A stretch of 64,000 nucleotides of DNA, taken from contig JALHRP010000005.1 of assembly GCA_022841365.1 (NCBI GenBank), positions 1-64,000 on the forward strand. Reading direction: 5' to 3'. Made by a program: the position numbers and the translations under genes. The notes beneath the pieces are model-generated. The model was not told the origin of the DNA. It saw only the letters and a program-made list of their open reading frames with translations, and searched no databases. Shown one piece after another: positions 1 to 10,500 of this stretch (its first letter is position 1; each line of letters opens with the position of its first letter). Source of the stretch: Chitinophagaceae bacterium (GTDB lineage Bacteria; Bacteroidota; Bacteroidia; Chitinophagales; Chitinophagaceae).

Positions 1-634
1 GGAGCTTTAGTTTCGTTATTTTTTCTACACTGAATATTTCATGCACCATACAGGCACCATTCCAAAGCAGCATGTTTCTGCCGGTTACTTTGTTAATGTA
101 GGCTCCCAGGTTTTTATCGGGCGCAAAAATAATGGGTTGCTCTGCAGGTAAACTTTCAACTATTTTTTGTGCATTACTGCTGGTGCAAATAATATCACTG
201 AGCGCTTTTATACCTGCACTGCAGTTGATGTATGAAATCACCAGATGATCCGGGTGTTTCTGTTTAAACGCTTCAAATAAAGGTGGTGGACAACTGTCGC
301 TCAAAGAACAACCTGCTTTAAAATCAGGTATCACCACTTTTTTTGATGGGTTTAATATTTTTGCCGTTTCAGCCATGAAGTGTACGCCTGCAAACACAAT
401 CATATCCGCATCCGTTTGTTCTGCTTTTTGTGCAAGCCCTAAACTGTCGCCAATGTAATCGGCCACATCCTGTATATCCGGTTCCTGGTAGTAATGCGCC
501 AGAATAATGGCATTTTTTTCTTTTTTCAACCGTTCAATTTCTGCAAACAGATCCAGCTCAGGATTGAGTTCAACATCTAAAAAACCATTTTTTTCTACAC
601 TTGCCTGTTTATCGGTGAGTATCATTGTGTGCAT
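1..634 (-). CDS. nadA: Quinolinate synthase NadA (3' end cut by window)
   Basis: Quinolinate synthase condenses iminoaspartate with dihydroxyacetone phosphate in de novo NAD synthesis, using a [4Fe-4S] cluster in the cytosol. The reverse strand is open from an ATG at 634 to the window edge, so about 211 residues are visible and the C-terminus is missing. Characteristic segments are [19 protein letters not shown] near residue 45, [14 protein letters not shown] near 80 and a Cys-bearing SCSLSD/SCP stretch near 110. An in-frame ATG at 625 is an alternative start. It is absent from the ORF track only because it runs off the edge. It diverges from the foldase gene across the candidate origin region. 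Confidence 0.93.
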   Translation of the reverse strand, partial: MHTMILTDKQASVEKNGFLDVELNPELDLFAEIERLKKEKNAIILAHYYQEPDIQDVADYIGDSLGLAQKAEQTDADMIVFAGVHFMAETAKILNPSKKVVIPDFKAGCSLSDSCPPPLFEAFKQKHPDHLVISYINCSAGIKALSDIICTSSNAQKIVESLPAEQPIIFAPDKNLGAYINKVTGRNMLLWNGACMVHEIFSVEKITKLKL

Positions 635-742
635 CTTTACGTTTTAAAATCAAGTGCAAATTACTTTAATTTTTGAAAGCAGTTTTTCATTAATAACTCA
701 TAATAGATACTTATTTATTTAAGAAACTATTATTACTATGCG

Positions 743-1162
743 TGTGAATTAGTGGATATCTCTTATTTATATTTTGTTCTAAAAATTGAAAAGCTCAGTT
801 ATTAACAGTAATTCCCAATTCATCCACAAGAGTATAATCCCTGCAGTTCTTCGTTTCTCCTGCTTATACACAATAGTGGATTATAAATTGATTGTATAAT
901 TATCAACCCAATCACCTCTTTTTTTACTGTGAATGAACCGAGGAAAATCCTGCAGTTATGAACGGTATTTTTTAACCCGGCTTTCATGAACCCATCTCTT
1001 CACTAACCATCCCCTTTTTTATTCGCTCCAAAAGAGGGGATATCCACCGGAAATTTCCCTTATTCACATACCGGATGTGAATAGTTTCTGCTGCGTTTTT
1101 TTTACAGGTTGCTCATTTTTTCTGTAACCTTTATCCTGTGCAGTTTTTGGACGTTTTCCACA
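743..1162. other. Candidate replication origin: DnaA-box-like cluster
   Basis: The 593-bp gap between divergent nadA and the foldase gene has no ORF. Within 420 bp it carries two exact matches to TTATNCACA (TTATACACA at 864-872 and TTATTCACA at 1060-1068). Five more sites lie one mismatch from TTATCCACA/TTATNCACA: TAATTCACA 743-751 minus, TCATCCACA 820-828, TCATTCACA 929-937 minus, CTATTCACA 1076-1084 minus, and TTTTCCACA 1154-1162. An AT-rich stretch (about 660-740) adjoins the cluster and could be an unwinding element. Bacteroidota origins are often not beside dnaA, so the absence of dnaA does not exclude this. GC skew was not measured, so the call is an inference from box density. Confidence 0.5.
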
Positions 1163-1227
1163 ATTTGTTCAAACCTCTTTTTCCCCCTATTTTTGCCGCT
1201 CACTTTTATAACGTATAATCTACTATT

Positions 1228-3363
1228 ATGTCCATTATTCAGCAGATCCGTGAAAAGTATGCAGCTGTGAGTATTGCTGTGATTGCTTTAAGCCTGGTGG
1301 GGTTTATTTTAACCGACTATTTTTCAAGCCGCAACACTTCGAGTGGCTCTCAGCCAACAACCATTGGTGAAGTTAACGGGAAAGAAATTGATTTTAATGC
1401 CTTTCAAACACTGGTTGCTGAAACCGAAAGCGGTTACAGACAGCAGGGTATGGATATTAATGAAGATATGCGTCAGCAGCTGATTGATATGCTGTGGAAT
1501 ACCGAAGTGGACGAAGTCATCTTAACCGGCGAATATGAAAAACTGGGTATCCAGTTTACTTCTGCCGATTTAAATGAAGCGTTATATGGCAGCAACCCTC
1601 CTCCGGTGCTGGCACAGCAGTTTAAAAACGAACAAACCGGTGCGTATGATGCAAATGCTGCACGCCAGTTTATCAACTCCATGCGCAAGAAAAAAGTAAC
1701 CGATCCGCAAAGGCAGTATGTTGAGCGTAATATTATTGACTACTTAATTAAAAATGGTTTGCGTGTAAAATATGCAGCCATGCTTGCAGGCAGTGTATAT
1801 TATCCAAAATGGCTGAGCGATAAAGACATCACCGATCAAAGCAGTATTGCATCTATCAGCTATGTGGCTATTCCTTATGCAGGTATCAGCGACAGCACCA
1901 TTAAAGTTTCTGACGATGAGATTAATGCCTATGTACGCAAACATAAAAGCGAGTTTAAGCAGGAAGAAAGCCGCAGCATCTCTTATATCTTGTTTGATGC
2001 ATCACCTACTGCTGCAGACAGTGCTTATGCCTACCAGGAAGTAAGTAAACTAAAACAGGCTTTTTTAGCTTCATCGGATGCTGCACAATTTATTAACGCC
2101 AATAATTCAAGTCTGCCTTTCTTTGATGGCTATGTGTTAAAATCAACCATGCAGGTACCGAATGCAGATTCTATCCGCAGTTTGCCAGTTGGCGCTACAT
2201 ATGGTCCTTATCTGGATGCAGGAAATATTGTGATTGCCAAAATGCTGGGCAAAAGAGAATTGCCCGATTCAGTAAAATGCCGCCACGTCTTAATAGCAAC
2301 AAATGATCAGCAAAGCGGTCAGGTGATTATGAGCGACAGCGCTGCAACTAAATTAATTGACAGTATTAAAAATGCAATTAACGGCGGAGCTAACTGGGGT
2401 GAGATGGTGAAAAAATACAACCCTCCAACCGATGGCAGCCGTGAGAACAACGGAGAAATGACCTTTACTTCTGTGCAGATCCAATCGCCCAATTTTGCAA
2501 AAGAGTTTGCACAGTTTATTTTATTCGATGGCAAGAAAGGTGAGCGCAAGGTGGTAAAAACAAGTTTCGGTTATCACTACATTGAAATTCTTGACCAGAA
2601 GAAGGTAGAGCCTGCTTACAAGATTGCCTACTTTGCAAGACCAATAGAGCCAAGTGATGAAACAGTAACTGCTGCAAGCACTGCTGCCGCACAGTTTGCT
2701 GCAGAAAGCCGCAATGCAAAACAGTTTGAAACAGCAGCCCGTACTAAAAAATTATCTCCACGCATTGCCGATGTAAAGCCCAACGATTATACCATTACAG
2801 GAATTGGCAGTGCACGTTCACTGGTGAAATGGATTTATGAAAACAAAACAGGCAATGTATCTGAACCAACCAATCTGGGCGATAAATTTATTGTTGCATT
2901 AATTGCAGAAGAAAGAGAAGAAGGTTTACCCGATGCCAAAAGCATTCGTCCGGTAGTAGAGAATACCATCCGCAACCAGAAAAAAGCAGCGGAAATTATT
3001 TCGAAGATTGGAAACAACAGAGATCTGAATGCTATTGCAGGTTCATTTAAAACAAATGTTCTTCGTGCAGACAGTATTTCTTTCCTTGCTCCTTTTGTTC
3101 CGGGTGTTGGAGCAGAATCGAAGTTAATTGGTGCCGCATTTAACCCTGCAGTAAAAGGAAAAGTGAGTGATCCTATTCCGGGTAACACTGCTGTGTTTGT
3201 AATTAAAACAGAAAGCACCGGTTTAAAACCTGCTGCTGATATGGATTACAACATGCGTCGTATGCAGATGGAGATGGAAATGAAACAATCTGCAGGTAAC
3301 AGTTCTGTACAGGCGTTGCGTAAAGCAGCGACTATTAAAGACAGAAGAATAAAGTTTTATTAA
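1228..3363 (+). CDS. PpiD/SurA-type peptidyl-prolyl isomerase, membrane anchored
   Basis: Periplasmic folding factor of the SurA_N/parvulin type. Residues 12-32 form one N-terminal transmembrane helix (AVSIAVIALSLVGFIL), as in PpiD. A SurA_N-like helical region follows (about 45-230). A parvulin rotamase domain lies at about 350-455, seen in VKCRHVLIAT and TSFGYHYIEIL. A second, degenerate isomerase-like tail runs to 711. The length fits PpiD-like proteins of Bacteroidota. It probably acts on outer-membrane and secreted clients at the periplasmic face. It is monocistronic, with a hairpin terminator 20 bp after the stop, and it starts at the right edge of the candidate origin. Confidence 0.88.
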   Translation: MSIIQQIREKYAAVSIAVIALSLVGFILTDYFSSRNTSSGSQPTTIGEVNGKEIDFNAFQTLVAETESGYRQQGMDINEDMRQQLIDMLWNTEVDEVILTGEYEKLGIQFTSADLNEALYGSNPPPVLAQQFKNEQTGAYDANAARQFINSMRKKKVTDPQRQYVERNIIDYLIKNGLRVKYAAMLAGSVYYPKWLSDKDITDQSSIASISYVAIPYAGISDSTIKVSDDEINAYVRKHKSEFKQEESRSISYILFDASPTAADSAYAYQEVSKLKQAFLASSDAAQFINANNSSLPFFDGYVLKSTMQVPNADSIRSLPVGATYGPYLDAGNIVIAKMLGKRELPDSVKCRHVLIATNDQQSGQVIMSDSAATKLIDSIKNAINGGANWGEMVKKYNPPTDGSRENNGEMTFTSVQIQSPNFAKEFAQFILFDGKKGERKVVKTSFGYHYIEILDQKKVEPAYKIAYFARPIEPSDETVTAASTAAAQFAAESRNAKQFETAARTKKLSPRIADVKPNDYTITGIGSARSLVKWIYENKTGNVSEPTNLGDKFIVALIAEEREEGLPDAKSIRPVVENTIRNQKKAAEIISKIGNNRDLNAIAGSFKTNVLRADSISFLAPFVPGVGAESKLIGAAFNPAVKGKVSDPIPGNTAVFVIKTESTGLKPAADMDYNMRRMQMEMEMKQSAGNSSVQALRKAATIKDRRIKFY

Positions 3364-3383
3364 CAGACCTTCTTATTAATAAG

Positions 3384-3417
3384 AAATGGGCATAGCGGAA
3401 GTTATGCCCATTTTTAT
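3384..3417 (+). terminator. Rho-independent terminator after the PpiD-like gene
   Basis: An 11-bp perfect stem (AAATGGGCATA pairing with TATGCCCATTT) with an 8-nt loop is followed by a T-rich run, 20 bp past the foldase stop codon. Confidence 0.88.
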
Positions 3418-3461
3418 TCACAGTAGTTTTACGAGTGGCCGAATGAAAAACTACGGTGCTA

Positions 3462-3492
3462 TTGCATAGTAAAAATGGATATAGCATATTTG
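3462..3492 (+). promoter_or_regulatory. Possible Bacteroidota-type promoter for the DUF2480 gene
   Basis: TTG at 3462-3464 and CATATTTG at 3485-3492 are separated by 20 bp. This resembles the Bacteroidota -33 TTTG / -7 TAnnTTTG arrangement with one mismatch in the -7 box, 30 bp upstream of the ATG at 3523. Confidence 0.35.
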
Positions 3493-3522
3493 GAGTAAAT
3501 TTACTATCTCAATAAAAAAGCT

Positions 3523-4041
3523 ATGAGTGAAGTGATAGTAAATAAAGTGGCGGAAAGCTCGCTGTTAACCATTGATCTGGAAACGTATTATCCCAAAGAA
3601 GAACCGCTGTTATTTGATTTAAAGGAGTTTCTTTTTATGGGTTTAATTGTAAAAGAAAAAGAATTCAGAAACAGTTTACAGGAAGTGGATATTGAGCCAT
3701 ACCGTAACAAAACAGTTCTTGTAACCTGCAGTGCAGATGCTATTATTCCCATGTGGGCTTATATGCTGGTAGCAACAAAGTTGCAGCCTGTAACCGCTGA
3801 ACTGTTTTTGGGCACAAAGGAAGAATGGAAAAAGAAAAAACTGATGGATGCTGTTGCAGCTGCAGATCTGTCGGCCTGTAAAGACCAACGGGTAGTGATC
3901 AAAGGATGTGGAGACGAGCCTTTACCTGAAGCAGCTTATCTTGAAATCACCAGCCGTTTAAGACCCCTTGCCAAAAGTATCATGTATGGGGAGCCCTGCA
4001 GTACGGTACCCATTTATAAACAACCAAAACCAACTGTTTAA
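3523..4041 (+). CDS. DUF2480 family protein
   Basis: A 172-residue cytosolic protein with no signal peptide or membrane segment. The opening VNKVAESSLLTIDLETYYP and the overall length fit the DUF2480 family, which is essentially restricted to Bacteroidota and has no established biochemical role. The middle region (VTCSADAIIPMWAYMLVATKL) and the C-terminal KGCGDEPLPEAAYLEITSRL are the most family-like parts. It is followed after 6 bp by a small membrane protein, so the two are probably co-transcribed. Family recognition is fairly confident; function is unknown. Confidence 0.8.
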   Translation: MSEVIVNKVAESSLLTIDLETYYPKEEPLLFDLKEFLFMGLIVKEKEFRNSLQEVDIEPYRNKTVLVTCSADAIIPMWAYMLVATKLQPVTAELFLGTKEEWKKKKLMDAVAAADLSACKDQRVVIKGCGDEPLPEAAYLEITSRLRPLAKSIMYGEPCSTVPIYKQPKPTV

Positions 4042-4047
4042 ACCACG

Positions 4048-4389
4048 GTGCAATTCAACGATTATCGAAACTACCATCCTTACCGGCTGACTCCGAGACA
4101 ACGAAAATTTTTAAAACAATGGGAAAAGCGAAGAGAAATTCCCAGGTGGAAATATATATTGTTTCATGGTGTGTTAAGGGAAGGTCTTGTAAGCATGCTC
4201 ATCATCAAGCTGCTGCAGTTTGCATTTGATCCAACAGCATTCGGCGGATTTTATTTTAATGCTATGGGCATTATTTTCTTTGTATTGGAAATCTGTTTCT
4301 GGTTTGGCGGCGGCGGTATTATTGGCTGGTTTAAACACCGCAGCTTTGAAACCGAATATGAAATGCTTAAAAGCATGGAGCATTTTTAA
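4048..4389 (+). CDS. Small two-helix membrane protein of unknown function
   Basis: A 113-residue protein whose only upstream start is GTG at 4048, 6 bp after the DUF2480 stop. A basic N-terminal segment (RLTPRQRKFLKQWEKRREIPRW) precedes two hydrophobic helices, around residues 40-60 and 68-92, the second followed by a glycine run (FGGGGIIGW). The spacing suggests translational coupling to the DUF2480 gene. It is convergent with the RidA gene (2-bp gap). I recognise no family. Confidence 0.65.
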   Translation: MQFNDYRNYHPYRLTPRQRKFLKQWEKRREIPRWKYILFHGVLREGLVSMLIIKLLQFAFDPTAFGGFYFNAMGIIFFVLEICFWFGGGGIIGWFKHRSFETEYEMLKSMEHF

Positions 4390-4391
4390 GT

Positions 4392-4910
4392 TTACTCTTT
4401 TACTTCCACCACCATTTCAATCTCTACAGCAATATTGTTTGGTAACGCCACCATCCCCATTGCAGCTCTTGCATGTTTTCCTTTTTCTCCAAATACAGCT
4501 ACCATTAAATCGCTGCAGCCGTTAATCACTTTAGGCTGCTCTGTAAAATCGGGTAAGCAATTTACATAACCATTCAGTTTTACAATACGTACCACTTTAC
4601 TTAAATCGCCACCCAATGCATCTTTGAGTGTAGCGAGTAAACTTAATCCGGTAACCCTTGCAGCATCATACCCCTGCTCAAGTGTTAAGTCTTTCCCCAC
4701 TTTGCCTGTAATATTGGTTCCATCTGCTTTTGTTGGACCATGACCCGAAAGAAAAATTAAATTTCCCGAACGCACATATTTTACATAGTTAGCAATGGGT
4801 TTGGTTGCCGGAGGTAACTGTAAACCTAATGATTTTATTTTTTCATCGGGTGTTTGTGCCTGTGTGTTCATAATACAGAAGATGAAGAAAGAAGCGAATA
4901 AGATTTTCAT
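4392..4910 (-). CDS. RidA family protein with signal peptide
   Basis: YjgF/YER057c/UK114 (RidA) family. Cytosolic members deaminate reactive enamine/imine intermediates. This one begins with a clear signal peptide (MKILFASFFIFCIMNTQAQ), so it should be exported, which is common among Bacteroidota paralogues. Family features include VRSGNLIFLSGHGP near residue 45 and the C-terminal KHARAAMGMVALPNNIAVEIEMV, with the Arg and Glu expected in the active-site pocket. The substrate cannot be named. It lies 20 bp downstream of corA on the same strand and may be co-transcribed with it. Confidence 0.85.
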   Translation of the reverse strand: MKILFASFFIFCIMNTQAQTPDEKIKSLGLQLPPATKPIANYVKYVRSGNLIFLSGHGPTKADGTNITGKVGKDLTLEQGYDAARVTGLSLLATLKDALGGDLSKVVRIVKLNGYVNCLPDFTEQPKVINGCSDLMVAVFGEKGKHARAAMGMVALPNNIAVEIEMVVEVKE

Positions 4911-4929
4911 TTGAAGAGAAGTTTAAAAA

Positions 4930-6024
4930 TTAAAACCAGCCACGTTTTCTGAATATATAGAGCATTATCATTGGAATCAGAATCATCATGCCGCAGGTAA
5001 GATAAAAACCCCATTTATGATGAGCATAGGGAATGATGTCGAAGTTCATCCCAAACATACCGCCAATAACAGTTGCAGGTGCAAGTAAGCAGGTAACAAT
5101 GGCCATCACCTTCATTACTTCATTCATCTTCAGGTTTACATTGCTGATGTACAGATCATGTAAGTTCATCATCATATCACGGTAGTTCTCTGCAAGATCA
5201 TTGGCCTGTACAATATGATCGTACACATCTTTAAAATATTTTTCTGTCTTTTCTTCCAGCAAAGGACTTTCACTTCTTAAAATACCATTGATCATATCTC
5301 TTACCGGAGTTATGTTTCGTTTTAACACAATCATTTCTTTGCGCAGCTGGTTTATTTTTGCAAGCGATCGTTTATTGGCGTTGCGAACAATATCTTCTTC
5401 CAGCAGTTCAATCCGGTCGCTCAGTTTTTCCATCACCAGAAAATAATTATCTACAATCAGATCAATCAATGTATAAAACAAATAATCGGTGCTGCTTTGT
5501 CTGATCTTGTTGTTACGGAACTGCAGTTTATCTCTGAGCGGATTAAACACATCACGTGAAGCATCTTCCTGAAAACTCAATACAAATTTTTTACCGAGTA
5601 TAATAGAGATTTGCTCGGCCTCTACAGTAGAGTCCCGCTCGTTGAAATAAAGCATATTCAGCAAACAGAAAATAACATCATCTATATCATCCATTTTTGG
5701 CCGCTGACCAATACTTAAAATATCTTCCTGTACCAGTGAATGGATATTGTAGTGATTACAGATTTCCTCAATGTCTTTTCTCCTCAAGCCATCTACATTT
5801 ATCCAGGTAACACGGGGAGAGTGTTTGTACATAAAACAATCCTGTACTTTTTTCAGCCGCTCTTCGTGTATATTTTCCTGATCGTAATCATATACAAACA
5901 CATTGATGTGTTCCGGTTCCGCCCTGGCAGGGGTAACGGTTGGGTTTACTTTCAGGATCCTCTTGGTACGCAACATGTTAAAAGGGTTCAGTACCAGGTC
6001 TAAATAAGAGGTCCGCTTGCTCAT
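4930..6024 (-). CDS. corA: CorA-type Mg2+/Co2+ transporter
   Basis: Pentameric inner-membrane divalent-cation channel. A long N-terminal alpha/beta cytoplasmic domain (residues 1-240) and a stalk helix are followed by two C-terminal transmembrane helices. The signature GMN sits in GMFGMNFD at the end of TM1 (about residue 323), and a basic tail (FRKRGWF) ends the protein. Its length of 364 residues is typical of this CorA subgroup. The start ATG at 6024 is the only good one. It is divergent from the lipoprotein at 6092 with a 67-bp gap that must hold both promoters. Confidence 0.92.
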   Translation of the reverse strand: MSKRTSYLDLVLNPFNMLRTKRILKVNPTVTPARAEPEHINVFVYDYDQENIHEERLKKVQDCFMYKHSPRVTWINVDGLRRKDIEEICNHYNIHSLVQEDILSIGQRPKMDDIDDVIFCLLNMLYFNERDSTVEAEQISIILGKKFVLSFQEDASRDVFNPLRDKLQFRNNKIRQSSTDYLFYTLIDLIVDNYFLVMEKLSDRIELLEEDIVRNANKRSLAKINQLRKEMIVLKRNITPVRDMINGILRSESPLLEEKTEKYFKDVYDHIVQANDLAENYRDMMMNLHDLYISNVNLKMNEVMKVMAIVTCLLAPATVIGGMFGMNFDIIPYAHHKWGFYLTCGMMILIPMIMLYIFRKRGWF

Positions 6025-6091
6025 ACAGGAAATTTAAAACGAATTTAAACAATCGTTCTTCATCTTGCCAACTGTTATGTAGCTTTAGGAT

Positions 6092-6589
6092 ATGATAAAA
6101 TTACTCACCCCCGCCGCCTGTTTTGTTTTGCTGCTTGGCTGCAATAACGAAGCAACAGAAGAGAAGAAAGCGGCTGAAGAAGCAGCAGCTCCTGTTCAAC
6201 AGTGGTTTGCAACTGATACAATTATTGCATGGGATTGTAATGCGGATGATAAACAACGAAAACGAATCTTTAATACCAGCGACTCTGTTCCGTTTGCTCA
6301 GGCCTTCATTAACGGTATTAATAAAACCTATGGTGAGATTAAAATGAAATTGGATCATATCTCCGCCGATACATTATACGTAACGTTTGAAAAATCCGAC
6401 TGGCTTACCGACAGAGCAGGGAACGCAGGCGCAGCTCAATATTTATCTTTTGCAACGTTAAATCTGCTTGAAACAAAAGGCATTCATTACGTAACCTATG
6501 TGTTTACGGCAGGCGCACACGCAAGACCAGCTACCTGGAACCGAACAGATTTTAATGATTGGAAAACCGACTCTTCTTCTGTACAATAA
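6092..6589 (+). CDS. Small lipoprotein of unknown function
   Basis: A 165-residue protein with a lipobox (FVLLLGC, Cys at residue 17) followed by an acidic/alanine-rich linker, so it is probably anchored in the cell envelope. The remainder (AWDCNADDKQRKRIFNTSDSV onward) matches no family I know. It lies 2 bp before the ATG of the beta-lactamase-like gene and is probably in the same operon. Confidence 0.7.
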   Translation: MIKLLTPAACFVLLLGCNNEATEEKKAAEEAAAPVQQWFATDTIIAWDCNADDKQRKRIFNTSDSVPFAQAFINGINKTYGEIKMKLDHISADTLYVTFEKSDWLTDRAGNAGAAQYLSFATLNLLETKGIHYVTYVFTAGAHARPATWNRTDFNDWKTDSSSVQ

Positions 6590-6591
6590 TT

Positions 6592-7479
6592 ATGAAACGA
6601 CTTATTTGTTTTCTTTTAAGCTTGCTAAGCTTACAGTTTTGTACTGCACAACTTACAGATCGCAAACTCCAGAAAAAAGTAAATGAACTGCTCAAAGGCT
6701 TTAACGGAGAAGTGGGTGTGTATATCAAAGATTTGAAATCAGGAAAAACTGTTACCATCAATGCAGACACTGTTTTTCCTACAGCCAGTATAGTGAAGGT
6801 TCCTATACTCATTGGCATTATGGATAAGATCAACAAAGCCGAACTCAGCTATCATCAACCATTGATTTATAAAGACTCATTATTGTATGCAGGAGTTGAT
6901 ATTCTCGGATCGTTTAAAAACAACGAGTCGGTTGAGTTATCAAAGGTGTTGATGCTGATGCTGACCACCAGCGATAATACAGCCAGTTTGTGGTTACAAC
7001 ATATTGCAGGAACCGGAACACGTATTAATCAGTTGTTAGACAGTTTGGGCTTCCCTTTAACCAGAGTAAATTCAAGAACACCCGGGCGAGAAGAAAACAG
7101 AAACCTGTATGGTTGGGGACAAACAACGCCATTTGAAATGGCTACACTGCTTGAAAAAATATACCGTAAAGAAATATTCAATGAAAAAAGTTGTGTGCAG
7201 ATGATGCGCATGCTGGGCCGTAATTACTGGGACGAAGAAGGGCTTTCTCAAATACCGCCCACTGTTGAAGTGTTTAGTAAAAACGGAGCAGTGAACGCAA
7301 GCCGAAGCGAAGTAATGCTGGTAAACGCACCGCATCATCCCTATGTATTTTGCATCATCACAAAAAATAATAAAGATCAAAGCTGGGGTAGTACAAACGA
7401 AGCATGGGTGCTCACCAGAAAATTATCTGCCCTGCTTTGGAATTATTATGAACCCAAAATGAAATTTACTGCTCAATAG
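6592..7479 (+). CDS. Class A beta-lactamase-related serine hydrolase
   Basis: Exported 295-residue serine hydrolase of the class A beta-lactamase/penicillin-binding fold. The ATG at 6592 is preferred over the upstream start in the track because it opens directly into a signal peptide (MKRLICFLLSLLSLQFCTAQ). Active-site motifs are visible: SxxK as SIVK near residue 70, SDN in LTTSDNTASLW near 130, and a KTG-like KNG near 235. Family members include beta-lactamases and D-Ala-D-Ala-type peptidases. Resistance activity cannot be inferred. A strong bidirectional hairpin follows. Confidence 0.87.
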   Translation: MKRLICFLLSLLSLQFCTAQLTDRKLQKKVNELLKGFNGEVGVYIKDLKSGKTVTINADTVFPTASIVKVPILIGIMDKINKAELSYHQPLIYKDSLLYAGVDILGSFKNNESVELSKVLMLMLTTSDNTASLWLQHIAGTGTRINQLLDSLGFPLTRVNSRTPGREENRNLYGWGQTTPFEMATLLEKIYRKEIFNEKSCVQMMRMLGRNYWDEEGLSQIPPTVEVFSKNGAVNASRSEVMLVNAPHHPYVFCIITKNNKDQSWGSTNEAWVLTRKLSALLWNYYEPKMKFTAQ

Positions 7480-7501
7480 TGTTTTGCTCTTTCAATAAAT
7501 T

Positions 7502-7530
7502 AAAAAGGCCGGAATTACTCCGGCCTTTTT
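7502..7530. terminator. Bidirectional terminator between convergent genes
   Basis: A 12-bp perfect stem (AAAAAGGCCGGA pairing with TCCGGCCTTTTT) with a 5-nt loop lies between convergent stop codons at 7479 and 7542. A- and T-runs on both sides let it serve both directions. Confidence 0.92.
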
Positions 7531-7541
7531 AATTGCAATTT

Positions 7542-10500
7542 TTATTGTTTGATGATTTTAAATACTTCATTGCTGTCATCAACCTTTAACAGATACACAC
7601 CGTTAATAAGATCCTGCATATACAGTTGCAGCACAGCTCCTTTCAGCTTGAATTGTTTTACAACACGGCCCTGTGTATCATAAACAGTAATGATACTGCT
7701 GCGGTTACTGTTTAAACCGGTTATGGTTAACAGGTTGCCAACAGGGTTTGGATATATACCACGTTGCTGCTGTACGTTTACAACAGAAGCTTCCTGCATT
7801 GGGGGAGCTATCACTCTTGTATTTGCAACAGGTTGCCTGCAGGCTTCATTTACATTGAGCGGAATGGTATAACGTACTCCCTTAAACGTAGCACCTGTGC
7901 GGAAGTTTACTTTATCTGCATAACATGCTCCTTCAAGACGGCTGTTATTTTCAAACTCCACTTCTGCATTAGGCGCATAGATAATACCCTGTACTAATGA
8001 GTTATTGAACTTACTCAACTGGTTACCGTATGAATAGATTACTACATCAGAAACCTTGCCCTGTCCGTCAATGATCATTTGCAGGTTATTGCGTTGCAAT
8101 GGCTGAAACTTATCTACATGTATAGTGATGGTTTGTCCGCCAAGCTGGTATTTCACTTTTGCATTGTTGCCCATAAACTTCCAGGTGTCAAAATAATAAA
8201 CACCGGCTGTTAAAATCAACGTGCTGTTTTCATTGACGATTATGTGTTGATAGGCCCCCGGTTGTAATGTACGGGTGCTGCCTGCCATCAGCTCAACAGA
8301 ATGTGTTGAGTTGTTAGCCGGCTTCAACAGATTTGGTTTTGGAACAGAAACTACACAACCGGAGTTGTTGCTCATAGCTCCTGTTGTAGTAAGGGAAGAT
8401 TTGCTGTTTGCTATGATAGGTGTTCCTGTGTTTTGTATGTAATCAACAATTACTCTGCTTTCTCCTAATAAACGTAACCGATCCTTCACATGTAAATCAC
8501 CAACAATAACCGCAGAGGGTGAGCCCTGAAGCGAAACGTTTTCAAAAATCATATCTGCAAATGAACCTGCATTTCCAAAAGACCTGTTGAACTGTTTATC
8601 AAATACAACACCCTTCCATCCGTAAATGGTAAAATCCTCCAGCTTGCTCAGTACATCGGCGCCCAGATCAACAGTTGTTGTAATATCAGCACCTGTTGTT
8701 TGCATAGTGCATTGGTTGTAATCGCTGGTAATATTGGTTCCAATGGGGCTGGTAGCAGTTGCTTTAGCAGCAACGGTATAGTTTACCATTTCAAAACAAC
8801 CGGAAGAAGTAAGGCCCGAAACAGCAGGCATCACTTCAACAATAAATTCAATTTCTTTTGTTTGATTTACAGCAAGCGTATTACCTGCAGCAAGTAAGTT
8901 TTTGTTTGAAGCTCCGTTAAAAGAACCGTTGACTATAAAATCATTACTGTTGATGCAAATGACCTTGTATCCCTTTGATGTTGCAAAAGCAGCAGCCAGA
9001 TCAATAACCGCCTGCACGTTCAGCAGGGTTACATCACCCGTATTACTGAGTTTTGTTTTATACACTACCTGTCGCTTGCCGGCACCTGTGTTTCGCACAT
9101 CTTCAACTTTTAGATAGCTTACATCAATCACGGGATTTTCAGGATCCAGCACAAAATTGGGAAGTGTGATGCTGTTGGGTAAAGCAAGGTTAAAGCTGTG
9201 ATCAATAATTCCTTTCTCTCCAACTTTTGATTTAAATACTTCGTCAGTAAGCAATGTTTCATCAATTACTCCCGGCATTTTAATTTCGCCAAATGCAAGT
9301 TTAATACTGCGGTAATATTCCTGAGCGCTTTGAGAAGAAAATGTTCCACTGAGACTTGAGCCGCCTGATGCATTTAAAGCGGTTGTTTGTGACTGTGGTA
9401 CAATAGCATCAATGTATTGCCCGGCAGTAAGCTGTACAAACTGTCCGTTACCACTGTGCGATGCTGTGCCGTTGCTGTTAAATACAGTATAGCTCATTAC
9501 TGCACCCAGATTAATTTGCAGGTGCACAACCGGATTGTATTGAAAGTTGAAGTTTTGGTCAATGGTAAAAGTTGGGGCAATATCGCCTACATCAATACTG
9601 CCTCTGCCGCCGCCAAGACTTTTGCTGGTAGGTACGCCTGCATAATCTAACAGTGAAACCAAATCAAAACTCATCTGACTCAGAAATGATTTAGTACCGC
9701 TTACAGTTAGTTGTTTAGCTCCGTTGGCAGATGAATACTGGAGCTCCGTTCCCGTTACATCTTTAAACGTTCCTTCCATTTCAGGAATTGTGGGACCGCC
9801 ATCCGGCAAATCAGGTGGTGCAATCTTTACTGTATGCTGATCAGGAAATTCAGCAAATGTATAAGCGGTGTTGTTGTTTGCATTGTATGCATCAAGCGTT
9901 TGTTGTCCGAGGTTTAACAAAGGCGAAAGCGCACTCCAGTTACAACTTAACAGTGTGGCGTTGGTTGCATTGAGTCCAAACCCCCTTTCACAAAAATTAA
10001 TTAATGAAGGCAGTGTTGGTAAAGACGGACTTAATAAAAACGATACACTTTCATTAAAGTATTTTTTATCACTGCATATTTCACCTACTAACGGAATACT
10101 TACTCCAAAACCCACATAAGCATCTACACCAATGGTAGCGCCGAATTTTAAATTATTAATCACCGGTCCTATTTCCTGGTTTACAAAAGGAGGTTTAACT
10201 CTTAGCTTATCGTTAGCAGCCGGTTGTAAAACAGTATACCCTGTGCTGATGCGGATAGTTTCACCGCAGGCAAAACTGTTGGCTTCGGGATACTGAATGG
10301 TCACCTGCACCGGATAGTTTACATCTACATTCGCATTACCAACTGAACGTACCTGATAATAACCTCCTACATCTATGGAGCCGTTGATGCTGATATTGGG
10401 TGTTACGCCGGAGCAAAAGAACGAAGTGCCTGCATTTAAATCGGTGAGCCAGCCGGGGATAGACACATCTCCGCCAATCAGGTTGAGGATGGTATTAAGA

